9,219 nucleotides of DNA, from NCBI GenBank assembly GCA_007136585.1, contig SLGR01000097.1, forward strand, positions 1-9,219, read 5' to 3'. The notes beneath the pieces were generated by a model. It did not search any database. It was not told the DNA's origin and saw only the letters and a list, made by a program, of their open reading frames with translations. The DNA comes from Candidatus Sumerlaeota bacterium. GTDB taxonomy: Bacteria; CG03; SLGR01. Shown in pieces: positions 1 through 6,731 of the stretch (its first letter is position 1; the number at the start of each line of letters is the position of its first letter). The translations under genes and the position numbers were made by a program.

Positions 1-1380
1 ACCGCGCTGGGAGAGATTGATGAGGCCCGTAAAACTTATAAAAGGATATTAAGAGTTGATCCCTTAAATTACACCGCGCTTTTGAACCTGGCCAGAATAG
101 AAAGCTGGTCCGGCAATTATGACGAATCAGTGAGATACTATATAAAAGCCGGCGAGGCGTCCCCTGAAGAATACTCTCCGCTTGTAGAAAAAGCCCGGGT
201 TATGGGATGGGCCGGGGATACCCGCGGCGCAGTTGAGGCCTATAGGGAAGCATACTCCGTTTTTCCCTATAAATGGATTAAATACGAGAAAAAATCAAAA
301 GAAGCGCTTTGGTCCGGAAAACCCCGCCGGGCTATGAGGTATTTCCGGGAATCACTTGCTGAAAATCCGGATAACCAGGAGATCCTGCGCGATGCGGCAA
401 AGCTAAGCTCGGATACAGGTGATTATGAGAAGGCGGAAGAGTACTATAAAAGACTGCTTGAGATAAACCCGTATCTGGATGAGGCGGCTTCCGGGAGAAG
501 GAGGAATTACAGGCTGCTCAGGGGCGTTAAGCTCCGGTCCGGGATTGATTACTGGAAAGCCGAGAGCGAGGACAGGAATACGGACGTTGAGCTTATAACC
601 CCCTCGGCTTCTGTAACTAAGAGTTTCGGCCGGGTAACCGCCGGACTGGAATATTTACATCAGTTATTCTCTTTCAGTGAAGGGGATTCCCTGAGTCTGA
701 ATTCGGGCAGGATCTTTCTATCTTACACAAGGCCTCTTTACTTCGGTTTAGGGGGCGGGTATGCTGCGGGGATTATGGATGAAGAGAGCAGTCTGAGAGA
801 ATCCTATTATTTCTATCTGTGGAGTAAGGTAACAGATAACTTTGACGCCCGGCTTCTTTTTACAGGCGCCTACCTTGTAAACAACCGGGAGAATATACTG
901 GATAAGATATTTGAAAGATCAGGAGAACTTAGGCTTGAGCTTACCCCCCTGGGCCCCGGAAGAAGGGTCGGGGCTGATTATAAGTTCGCAGATATAAGCG
1001 ATGATAACAGCTACTCCCTGGCCGGGATTGATTTCAGGATGGATATGCCGGTAGGGGCAAACTCAGCCTTTATAGAGAGCCGGGCAGAGGGTAAGTTCTA
1101 CGATGAGGAATCAGAGAGATATTTCTCTCCTGAGAGTTATACTATTATCAGCCTGAGGCCGGGATTCAGGCTGAATCTCAACAATAAAAGCAAGAAATTC
1201 TATACGGAGCTGAGCTGCAAAATTTCTATTGACAGTAACGATGAGCTCTCCTGCATCCCCGGCCTGGAGGTTTACCGTGAATTTTCAAATGCTTCATCTA
1301 TGAGAATGTCATTTAAAATAACAGAATCCCGCTATTACCGCGATATACTCGGATCTGTATCGGCTGAGTTAATATTTTGA
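1..1380 (+). CDS. TPR-repeat / outer-membrane beta-barrel exporter, 5' partial
   Basis: The frame is open from base 1 and ends at TGA 1378-1380, giving 459 residues with the N-terminus and signal peptide missing. Residues 1 to about 165 are tandem TPR-like helical repeats of roughly 34 residues (for example YKRILRVDP, YFRESLAENPDN and YYKRLLEINP). From about residue 175 the protein becomes alternating, Tyr/Phe/Gly-rich beta-strand sequence, and it ends in SAELIF. A C-terminal Phe is the usual signature of BAM-inserted barrels. This architecture is that of BcsC, PgaA, PelB and YaiO-like proteins, in which periplasmic TPRs guide a polysaccharide to an outer-membrane pore. The stop overlaps the start of the glycosyltransferase gene, which supports an export role. 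An in-frame TTG at 82 is an internal codon, not the start, because TPR sequence continues upstream of it. The substrate cannot be read from the sequence. Confidence 0.8.
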   Translation, partial: TALGEIDEARKTYKRILRVDPLNYTALLNLARIESWSGNYDESVRYYIKAGEASPEEYSPLVEKARVMGWAGDTRGAVEAYREAYSVFPYKWIKYEKKSKEALWSGKPRRAMRYFRESLAENPDNQEILRDAAKLSSDTGDYEKAEEYYKRLLEINPYLDEAASGRRRNYRLLRGVKLRSGIDYWKAESEDRNTDVELITPSASVTKSFGRVTAGLEYLHQLFSFSEGDSLSLNSGRIFLSYTRPLYFGLGGGYAAGIMDEESSLRESYYFYLWSKVTDNFDARLLFTGAYLVNNRENILDKIFERSGELRLELTPLGPGRRVGADYKFADISDDNSYSLAGIDFRMDMPVGANSAFIESRAEGKFYDEESERYFSPESYTIISLRPGFRLNLNNKSKKFYTELSCKISIDSNDELSCIPGLEVYREFSNASSMRMSFKITESRYYRDILGSVSAELIF

Positions 1381-2987
1381 TCAGAAAGATAATTGATTTC
1401 GTATTAAGGAAACTCAGAGTACTTTCTATCTTCGGAGCGACGGCTCTCATACTTTACCTTCTTGCCCGCGGTTTTTTCTTCTTCTCGGCCGATTACAGCT
1501 GGATGGACAGAATATTCGGGGGTATGCTCCTTTTGGGCGAGGCCTACATTCTTCTTCACGCCTTCGGTTTTCTCCTGAGCGTGATAAAATTAACCCGGGA
1601 TAATAAGATTGATCCTGAGGAATATGATTCGGTATGCTCTTATCCCCCGGTTGCTGTTATTGTGGCTGCCCGGCACGAGCCCAAAAAAGTTCTGCGGGAT
1701 ACGTTCACTACCATAAATAACCTGGATTATCCAAATAAGAATATATACCTCCTGGACGATTCTTCTGAAGAAAAATTCTTGAGGGAAGCGGATGAGCTGT
1801 CAGAAGAGTTTAATATAAAAATATTCAGAAGGAAAATCCGACACGGAGCCAAAGCCGGGATAGTAAACGATTTTATAAGAAGTATGAGCTAGAAATATGT
1901 GGCTATTTTTGACGCGGACCAGAACCCTATGCCCGGTTTTCTGCAGAAAACCGTCTATTTTCTTGAGAAAGACGAGAAACTTGCTTTTATACAGACCCCA
2001 CAGTTTTACACTAATATTGATGTAAGCCCCATAGCCAAAGGGTCGACCGTGCAGCAGGCTATTTTTTATGAGGCGATCTGCGAGGGGAAGAGCCTGAGCG
2101 ACGCGATGTTCTGCTGCGGGACAAACGTTTTATTCAGGAAGAGCGCTCTTGATGAGGTGGGTGGGTTTGACGAGGCAAGCATAACCGAGGATTTCGCCAC
2201 ATCCGTGAAGCTTCATAGCGGGGGATATAAATCCCTGTATTACAAAAACGTCTGCGCGTTCGGTATGGCCCCGGAAAGCCTTCCGGCATATTTCAAACAG
2301 CAGAACCGCTGGGCAGCCGGAACGATAAGCGTGATGAATAAACTTATAAGGCAGTTTATAAGAAACCCCCGCAGCCTTAGTATTCCGCAGTGGTGGGAGT
2401 ATTTTCTGGCTGCTACCTACTATTTTATCGGATGGGCTTTTTTCATCCTTATGATTTCACCCATAGCGTACCTGTTATTTAATGTCCCTTCATTCTTCTA
2501 TCACCCTGCTTATTACATAGGCACATTTGTGCCTTACTACATCTTAAGTCTGCTGATTTTCTATACTACAATGCTGAAGCGCAACTATCCGTTTAAATCC
2601 GTTTACCTGGGAACAATTCTGGGGATGCTGAGTTTCCCTGTTCTTATGAAATCCGCCGCCGCGGGACTCTTCAACAAGAAGATGACATTCGGAATTACCG
2701 CAAAGGGGAAGAAAGAAAAGATGAGTTTTATCTCCCTGTGGCCCTGGCACGTTATGCTCTTGCTTAATATAGCTGCGGTGGGCTCCGGGGTAAACAGGAT
2801 CATGTGGGGAGAAAATCTGTACTCAATAGGAGTAAACATCTTCTGGGCGGTATACCACATGTTTATTCTTTTGCATATATATGTGCTTAACAAAGAACCC
2901 GTATTGGAGGAAGAGGATGAAGATGCGGCTGATTCTCCGCTTTGCGGCGGCAGCAGTACTGTTCCTGGTACTTGCGGCAGCTATTAA
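1377..2987 (+). CDS. Processive family-2 glycosyltransferase (cellulose-synthase-like), frame interrupted by TAG at 1890
   Basis: This is an inner-membrane polysaccharide synthase of about 536 codons. The probable TTG start shares bases with the upstream TGA. Two N-terminal membrane helices (about 16-38 and 49-70) precede a GT-A domain with the full processive signature: LLDDSS (D127/D128), FDADQNP (DAD 179-181), TED (D272) and QQNRW (308-312). About five C-terminal membrane helices follow. These motifs bind UDP-sugar and metal and supply the catalytic base. No PilZ domain is present, so c-di-GMP control of the BcsA type is not visible. Codon 172 is TAG (1890-1892), just before KYVAIFDAD. The frame is identical on both sides, so this is a nonsense codon and not a frameshift. 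A GTG at 1899 could not start a functional enzyme, because the first Asp motif and the N-terminal helices would be lost. The acidic tail overlaps the next gene by 71 nt. Sugar specificity is unknown. Confidence 0.85.
1890..1892 (+). other. In-frame amber codon inside the glycosyltransferase
   Basis: The codons read AGC TAG AAA TAT GTG GCT. The TAG sits at a variable position directly before the conserved beta-strand leading into the DxD motif. Relatives often have Gly-Glu-Tyr, Gly-Lys-Tyr or similar residues there. One base change from GAG, AAG or CAG would produce it. It may be a real null mutation, a base error or a recoded codon. Confidence 0.9.
2906..2910 (+). promoter_or_regulatory. Ribosome binding site fixing the GH26-like start
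   Basis: GGAGG lies six bases before ATG 2917 and inside the end of the glycosyltransferase gene. It selects ATG 2917 over the earlier in-frame ATG at 2881. Starting at 2917 also gives a clean signal-anchor N-terminus. Confidence 0.8.
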
Positions 2988-3918
2988 TTATCTGAGGCCT
3001 TACTTGAGAGGGCGGACGTATTTCGAAAAAAATCATCCGTTCTGCCTTACGGGGATATACTCCGAAGATTTATCTCTTCTTGAGGAAAAAGAGTTCGGTA
3101 TAATTCACCGGTTTATAGCCTGGAAAGACGGGTTCCCTTCCGGGTTTGCCTCCGGGGTGCCTGAAGGCTCTCTTCTTATGATAAGCTGGGAACCGTATAT
3201 TGAAGATTTTGAGGAGGAGTCCATTCTTCCCTTGATAGCAGGGGGAAAGTATGATGAGCTCATAAAGAGGACCGCCGCTGAGGTAAGAGAGTACTCCAAA
3301 CCCGTCCTTATAAGGTGGGGGCACGAGATGAACGGGGACTGGTATCCCTGGGCCGGGGTTAATAATGAGAACTCACCTGATAATTATATAAGTTCTTTCA
3401 GGCGAATAGTAAATATATTTCAGGAGACAGACGCCCTAAACGCAAGATTTATCTTTAGCGTAAACTATGAGGATGTGCCAGGGAAATCATTTAACCGTTT
3501 TGAAAATTATTATCCGGGCTCCGAGTACGCGGATTTTCTGGGATTAAGCGTATATAACTGGGGGGATACCCTTAAATGGGGAGAGGGTTTCCGGGAGCGC
3601 TCCCGCTGGCGCTCACCCCGCCGCATCATCTCGCCTGCCTATGAACGATTAATAAGGATGGACCCGGATAAGGCGATACTTATTACCGAGACAGGTTCAA
3701 CCTCTTCGGGGGGTGATAAAAAGAAATGGATGAGGAGCTTCTTCAGGCTTCTGAAAAGAAGGTTCCGGGGAGTAAAGGCTTTTGTATGGTTTGATATTGC
3801 AAAAGAAACCGATTGGGGGTATACTGATGATGAAGAGCTTCTGGAAATTTATCGCAGTGAGACTGCGGATGATTTTTTCAGAACCAGTTATTTAGAAACG
3901 GGGTTATTCAATGAATGA
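2917..3918 (+). CDS. Membrane-anchored GH26-like glycoside hydrolase (endo-beta-mannanase/glucanase type)
   Basis: The protein has 333 residues. A short basic start and one hydrophobic helix (about residues 5-25) form a signal anchor, with the catalytic domain predicted outside the inner membrane. RWGHEMNGDWYPW (133-145) matches the GH26 acid/base motif, with E137 as the likely proton donor. ITETGSTS has E258 as the likely nucleophile, and VWFDIAKETDW (290-300) is the typical C-terminal strand. Known GH26 enzymes cleave beta-1,4-mannan, mixed-linkage beta-glucan or beta-1,3-xylan, and the sequence alone does not say which. The gene overlaps the synthase gene by 71 nt and the next small ORF by 8 nt. 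Placement next to a synthase and a TPR-barrel suggests it trims the nascent exopolysaccharide, as BcsZ (GH8) does in cellulose systems. That role is inferred. The start was chosen at 2917 because of the GGAGG. Confidence 0.8.
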   Translation: MKMRLILRFAAAAVLFLVLAAAINYLRPYLRGRTYFEKNHPFCLTGIYSEDLSLLEEKEFGIIHRFIAWKDGFPSGFASGVPEGSLLMISWEPYIEDFEEESILPLIAGGKYDELIKRTAAEVREYSKPVLIRWGHEMNGDWYPWAGVNNENSPDNYISSFRRIVNIFQETDALNARFIFSVNYEDVPGKSFNRFENYYPGSEYADFLGLSVYNWGDTLKWGEGFRERSRWRSPRRIISPAYERLIRMDPDKAILITETGSTSSGGDKKKWMRSFFRLLKRRFRGVKAFVWFDIAKETDWGYTDDEELLEIYRSETADDFFRTSYLETGLFNE

Positions 3919-4132
3919 AGAAATACTAAAAAAGATAGACGCAGCAATACTTACTGAAGAGAAAGCTATCCCTATATATACAAAACACATAGGAAATACC
4001 CTTTTCTGGAGCGGACTGGGTAAAAAGACCCAGGAAGATATAAAAAAGACTTTTATTGAGCTTAAAGAAGATTCCGGCAGGCATGTAAAGCAGCTTCAGA
4101 GCATTAAAGAGATGATTAAAGGGCAAACTTAG
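3911..4132 (+). CDS. Small ferritin-like helical protein, N-terminal half (possibly one gene with the next ORF)
   Basis: This frame has 73 codons and no recognised named family. Two helices are predicted, about residues 3-28 and 40-68. The first contains TEEKAIPIY (E16/E17, Y23, H26) and the second IELKEDSGRHVKQL. Both resemble helices 1 and 2 of rubrerythrin/ferritin-like bundles, but the second has Ser (S55) where ExxH would require the metal-ligand Glu three residues before H58. The ATG overlaps the TGA of the hydrolase gene (ATGAATGA), indicating translational coupling. It ends at TAG 4130-4132, and the downstream ORF begins at the very next base in the same frame. It is either a stand-alone two-helix protein or the first half of a 142-codon four-helix protein read through the TAG. 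A function in the polysaccharide locus is not evident. Confidence 0.6.
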   Translation: MNEEILKKIDAAILTEEKAIPIYTKHIGNTLFWSGLGKKTQEDIKKTFIELKEDSGRHVKQLQSIKEMIKGQT

Positions 4133-4339
4133 ATGTTTTCGAAAGAAGCCTATATAAACTATTTTAAGGAGATACAGAAAATAGAATCCAAAATGCTGGA
4201 GAATATTGTAGAACTTCAGAAGGTTATAAATGATTCTTCCGCCCGTGAGATACTTGAGAGTATATATAATGAAGAGAAAAATCATTTTAACCTTGAGGAG
4301 ATACTTATAGAGGCGGTTAAAAACGATATCGGTTTATAA
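4133..4339 (+). CDS. Small ferritin-like helical protein, C-terminal half
   Basis: This frame has 68 codons, all helical in character. IQKIESKMLENIVELQ (E18) and IYNEEKNHFNLEEIL (E48xxH51) look like helices 3 and 4 of a ferritin-like di-iron bundle, with the ExxH ligand pair intact. The ATG abuts the preceding TAG without a gap. AAAGGG nine bases upstream is a passable ribosome binding site, so separate translation is possible. Two-helix half-ferritins that dimerise are known (encapsulated ferritins), but the matching length and order with the preceding ORF also fit a single protein split by the TAG. The gene ends in TAA. AT content is higher here than in the polysaccharide genes. Confidence 0.55.
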   Translation: MFSKEAYINYFKEIQKIESKMLENIVELQKVINDSSAREILESIYNEEKNHFNLEEILIEAVKNDIGL

Positions 4340-4476
4340 AATAAAACCTGTCTTTAAAATTCTCTTATAAACACCGTCCAGCCGGAAAACCCGGCAAAGA
4401 GCAGCTTCCTCCCACTTTCAATATCAAATCAAAACACGTCCTTTATCAGAGAAAGATTTTAATAGACGGGAACCCC
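4340..4476. other. Intergenic stretch, weak hairpin only
   Basis: No gene is supported here. GCCGG (4381-4385) and CCGGC (4391-4395) can pair around a five-base loop, but there is no T-run after them, so this is not a convincing intrinsic terminator. The polysaccharide transcript may end here by other means. Confidence 0.4.
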
Positions 4477-4505
4477 TTGACATATTTATAAATGTTATTT
4501 ATTAT
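4477..4505 (+). promoter_or_regulatory. Strong sigma-70-type promoter
   Basis: TTGACA (4477-4482) is a perfect -35 box. TATTAT (4500-4505) follows after exactly 17 bases as a 5/6 -10 box. Transcription would start near 4512, about 60 bases before the DUF3796-like gene. The region is very AT-rich. Confidence 0.75.
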
Positions 4506-4522
4506 TAACATAAAGTTAACTA

Positions 4523-4543
4523 TATATAACAATTTGTTATATA
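4523..4543. promoter_or_regulatory. 21-bp perfect palindrome, candidate operator
   Basis: TATATAACAA (4523-4532), a central T (4533) and TTGTTATATA (4534-4543) form a perfect 10+1+10 inverted repeat just downstream of the predicted transcription start. Shorter TGTTA/TAACA elements occur at 4493-4497 and 4506-4510, flanking the -10 box, and GTTAAC at 4515-4520. A repressor bound here would block the promoter. The XRE protein encoded second in this transcript is the obvious candidate, which would make the operon autoregulated. That assignment is inferred. Confidence 0.6.
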
Positions 4544-4556
4544 AAACAAATATCTA

Positions 4557-4565
4557 AAGGGGAGG
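4557..4565 (+). promoter_or_regulatory. Strong ribosome binding site
   Basis: AAGGGGAGG ends nine bases before ATG 4575 and is one of the best Shine-Dalgarno matches in the window. It indicates a well-translated product. Confidence 0.7.
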
Positions 4566-4574
4566 AGAGAAAAA

Positions 4575-4919
4575 ATGAAAAAAGGAAAATTGAGGTTCTT
4601 GGGGCTTTTGGGGATGATCGGTTTTGCGGGATTATTTACAGGAAACTACGGGCTATTCGGTTTTTTCGGCTTCTTTGCTTTTTTTGGCCCTGCGTTCAAG
4701 CAGCAGGATGAATTATTGCAGTTAAACTTACGTCGCGCGGCTATGAATGCTTTTGCGGTATCTATGGTGACGTTAGTGCTGGCTATGGTGATCGTATCTA
4801 TTTATAAATCATTCCAGGCTGCGGTAATCTTCCTGGCGCTGGTATTTGCCCTGCAAATTCTTACCTTCACTTTCAGCCTGATGTATTATGAGAGGAAGGG
4901 AGCCGGGTATAATGAATAA
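4575..4919 (+). CDS. DUF3796-like small membrane protein
   Basis: The protein has 114 residues. It opens with a basic start, then a Gly/Phe/Leu-rich hydrophobic stretch (about 8-41) containing [14 protein letters not shown] short polar segment [15 protein letters not shown] follows, then two more hydrophobic helices (about 57-77 and 80-104). The repeated LGFF/GFFG pattern and the polar DEL...R segment resemble DUF3796 proteins, which are mostly described from Firmicutes and have no known function. Relatives are frequently followed by a short XRE regulator, as here. The gene sits behind a strong promoter and palindrome, and its stop overlaps the regulator's start. The family assignment is by pattern memory and should be confirmed by a profile search. 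Confidence 0.65.
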   Translation: MKKGKLRFLGLLGMIGFAGLFTGNYGLFGFFGFFAFFGPAFKQQDELLQLNLRRAAMNAFAVSMVTLVLAMVIVSIYKSFQAAVIFLALVFALQILTFTFSLMYYERKGAGYNE

Positions 4920-5133
4920 AACAGTTAAAATAAAGAACCGTATCAAAGAATTCCGGGCCCGGCACGACTTTACCCAGGAAGAGCTGGCCAATAGAGTGGA
5001 GGTCCGGAGGGAAACGATAGGGCATATTGAAAAAGGGCGTTACAACCTGTCCCTGATACTGGCCTGGAAAATTTCCCGGGCGTTAGAAAGCAGTATTGAA
5101 GAACTCTTTAAATTTGAAGAGTTAGATAATTAA
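4912..5133 (+). CDS. Short XRE/Cro-type helix-turn-helix regulator
   Basis: The protein has 73 residues and is essentially one DNA-binding domain. [19 protein letters not shown] (8-26) and [18 protein letters not shown] (31-48) form the classic XRE helix-turn-helix, followed by [18 protein letters not shown]. It lacks a sensor domain. I chose ATG 4912 over the in-frame ATG 4888 because AGGAAGGGAG (4893-4902) is well placed for it and because homologues begin shortly before KNRI. It overlaps the DUF3796-like stop (ATGAATAA), so the two are co-translated. It probably binds the palindrome at 4523-4543. Its TAA overlaps the convergent protease stop by a few bases. Confidence 0.85.
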   Translation: MNKTVKIKNRIKEFRARHDFTQEELANRVEVRRETIGHIEKGRYNLSLILAWKISRALESSIEELFKFEELDN

Positions 5134-5945
5134 GTCAGAAAAAGCTCAGTTACTCCCGCGTCCATAGAGAGCATTTCTTTTCTTTTTACTATAAGGATTA
5201 TAAGGGCCGCAAGAGTAAACAGTATAGATGACCATAGATGAGCGTCGGGCCATACGGGGTTATTTATCTGAAAATGAAATAAGGCGGCGATAATGATACT
5301 TCCCTTAGACTCATTGAATAAACAGGTCATAATAAGCGAAAGAGAAATGACTCCTATGAAAAACGAAAGGAAGCCCCAGTCGTAATGAGGAGTTCCCCCG
5401 ATAAAAAATGAAGGTAAATGCCATATCCCCCATATAACTCCGATAATCAGACCGGAAAAGAGCGGGGGGAGACGCCGCTGCAGAAGAGGCAGCGCCACTC
5501 CACGCCAGCCGAACTCTTCCACAGGACCTAATATCAACATAAAAAACAGCGCCGGTATAATATTATACCATGGGGAATATGGAAAGTCGCCGGTCAGGGT
5601 TCCTTCTATAAACGCAGCTGAATAATAAATAACCGGTATTCCGAAAATAATAAAGAACCAGAACTTTAAAGGCATCTTAAATAAAGTAAGCCTTCGGAGA
5701 AAACCCCGCACTCCTTTTAACCCATAATACCTCATAACCAGGAAAAGAGCTGAGAAAGCCGGAGCGTATACAGCCAGGATATACAGGGGATTCTTATACC
5801 CGAACTCACCAAAAAGAGCCGTGATATGCCGGGGGAATATAAGAGCCAGCGCGGCTATACCCCACGTCAGGGCGAAGGTTAGAGCCAGGAAAAGTCCGAA
5901 TAACTTTCCTGTCGTTACCGGAATATTATTTTCGGTTGATTTCAT
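5130..5945 (-). CDS. CPBP-family (CAAX-type/Abi) intramembrane metalloprotease
   Basis: The protein has 271 residues and about seven or eight hydrophobic helices. The CPBP signatures are present: EEFGWRG (E143, E144, R148), [10 protein letters not shown] (H176), CLFNESKGS (N211) and ALFHFQINN (H224). In this family the Glu and His residues coordinate metal and catalyse intramembrane proteolysis. Eukaryotic relatives trim prenylated CAAX proteins, while bacterial ones act in peptide maturation, self-immunity or unknown roles. The start codon ATG 5943-5945 has only a weak upstream purine stretch. It lies 30 nt after the GNAT gene on the same strand, so the two are probably co-transcribed. It converges with the XRE gene with a 4-nt overlap. 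No bacteriocin peptide gene is visible nearby, so the substrate is unknown. Confidence 0.85.
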   Translation of the reverse strand: MKSTENNIPVTTGKLFGLFLALTFALTWGIAALALIFPRHITALFGEFGYKNPLYILAVYAPAFSALFLVMRYYGLKGVRGFLRRLTLFKMPLKFWFFIIFGIPVIYYSAAFIEGTLTGDFPYSPWYNIIPALFFMLILGPVEEFGWRGVALPLLQRRLPPLFSGLIIGVIWGIWHLPSFFIGGTPHYDWGFLSFFIGVISLSLIMTCLFNESKGSIIIAALFHFQINNPVWPDAHLWSSILFTLAALIILIVKRKEMLSMDAGVTELFLT

Positions 5946-5975
5946 ATTTTAATTGCCGGTTGTAAAAAGCGCGGC

Positions 5976-6689
5976 TCAGGTGGCGCAACCTTCCCGGGTG
6001 GGGTCAGAAGAGGCGTCAGGGTTGAGTTCCTTTAGCATAAGGTAAATTTCAAGACCGGGTTCCGGTGAAGGGGGCGAACCGTCGCCTTCTAAGTTATTTA
6101 ACGTGATACTGTTTATGCAGGTAAACCCGAGCTTCTCATGGCATCTGCGCGAGGGTATGCTCGTGCATTCTGCGAAAGCGTTAAGGAAATTTTTTCTCTC
6201 TGCCTCCGATAGAGCCGCCTGCAGAAGTCTTGTCGCGATCCCTGAGCCTTCGTATCCCGGTGAGACCCCTATAGCGGAAATATGCAGGCAGTTTCCGGGT
6301 CCGGAAGATATCCGGTCTTTTAAAGGGCTCCGGAGTTCCTCCAGGGTTTTCATCATTGCTGAAATTTTAGCAGTTTCCTCTTTGGTGAGGTTTTCCGGGG
6401 GCTTAGGTTCTCCGCCGGAGGAAGGATCATCGCATACGATAAAACCCACCCCCCTGTTTGATTCAGTTCTGTCTCTTGCTACCCACCAGAGTTCTTCCCG
6501 GGAGAGTGAATTAACATTTTCCCCGGCGTAAATCTTATGCGCTATGGTTCTCATAAGTTCTTTGCTGAAACCAATCTTCCTGGTAAGAGGTTCGCGGTCA
6601 TGAAAAAGGTCTATATAGAGTTCAAGCAGCTCATCGAACTCACCGGGTTTAACTTTAGATACAGTTATATTATCAGTGTTTTTACTCAT
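5976..6689 (-). CDS. GNAT-family N-acetyltransferase
   Basis: The protein has 237 residues. Motif A for acetyl-CoA is ISAIGVSPGYEGSGIATRLL (137-156), with the Q/RxxGxG/A loop present as YEGSGIA. It is followed by NAFAECTSIPSRRCHEKLGF (170-189), the usual beta5-alpha4 region where the substrate end is closed. A helical, Pro/Gly-bounded insertion of about 45 residues (86-130) sits before motif A. It is common in GNATs with a lid but makes this one longer than the 150-170 residue average. The substrate cannot be told from the sequence. The TGA end is 30 nt before the protease start. The gene has its own candidate promoter reading leftward from the divergent region. Confidence 0.8.
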   Translation of the reverse strand: MSKNTDNITVSKVKPGEFDELLELYIDLFHDREPLTRKIGFSKELMRTIAHKIYAGENVNSLSREELWWVARDRTESNRGVGFIVCDDPSSGGEPKPPENLTKEETAKISAMMKTLEELRSPLKDRISSGPGNCLHISAIGVSPGYEGSGIATRLLQAALSEAERKNFLNAFAECTSIPSRRCHEKLGFTCINSITLNNLEGDGSPPSPEPGLEIYLMLKELNPDASSDPTREGCAT

Positions 6690-6699
6690 CTTACTTTTT

Positions 6700-6727
6700 A
6701 TTATATGCTAAACAGCTTCTAATGCAA
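6700..6727 (-). promoter_or_regulatory. Candidate promoter of the GNAT-protease operon
   Basis: On the minus strand TATAAT (6705-6700) is a perfect -10 box, and TTGCAT (6727-6722) is a weak -35 box 16 bases away. Transcription would start only a few bases before the ATG at 6689, giving a nearly leaderless mRNA. No good Shine-Dalgarno sequence is seen before that ATG, which is consistent. Confidence 0.4.
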
Positions 6728-6731
6728 GTTA

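Noticed and set aside
1899-2987. Separate gene starting at GTG 1899
   Set aside because: It would start inside a conserved beta-strand of the GT-A domain and lack the first Asp motif and N-terminal helices. It has no ribosome binding site. It is the second half of the interrupted synthase.
3926-4285. Minus-strand open frame of 119 codons, hydrophobic
   Set aside because: It lies antisense to both ferritin-like ORFs. Its Phe/Leu/Tyr-rich sequence is what the complement of Lys/Glu-rich helical codons gives. There is no start context or family resemblance.
4381-4395. Hairpin as an intrinsic terminator
   Set aside because: It has only five base pairs and no T-run after it on either strand.
6103-6531. 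Plus-strand open frame of 142 codons
   Set aside because: It is antisense to the GNAT gene, which has a clear acetyl-CoA motif. No ribosome binding site or recognisable domain is present.
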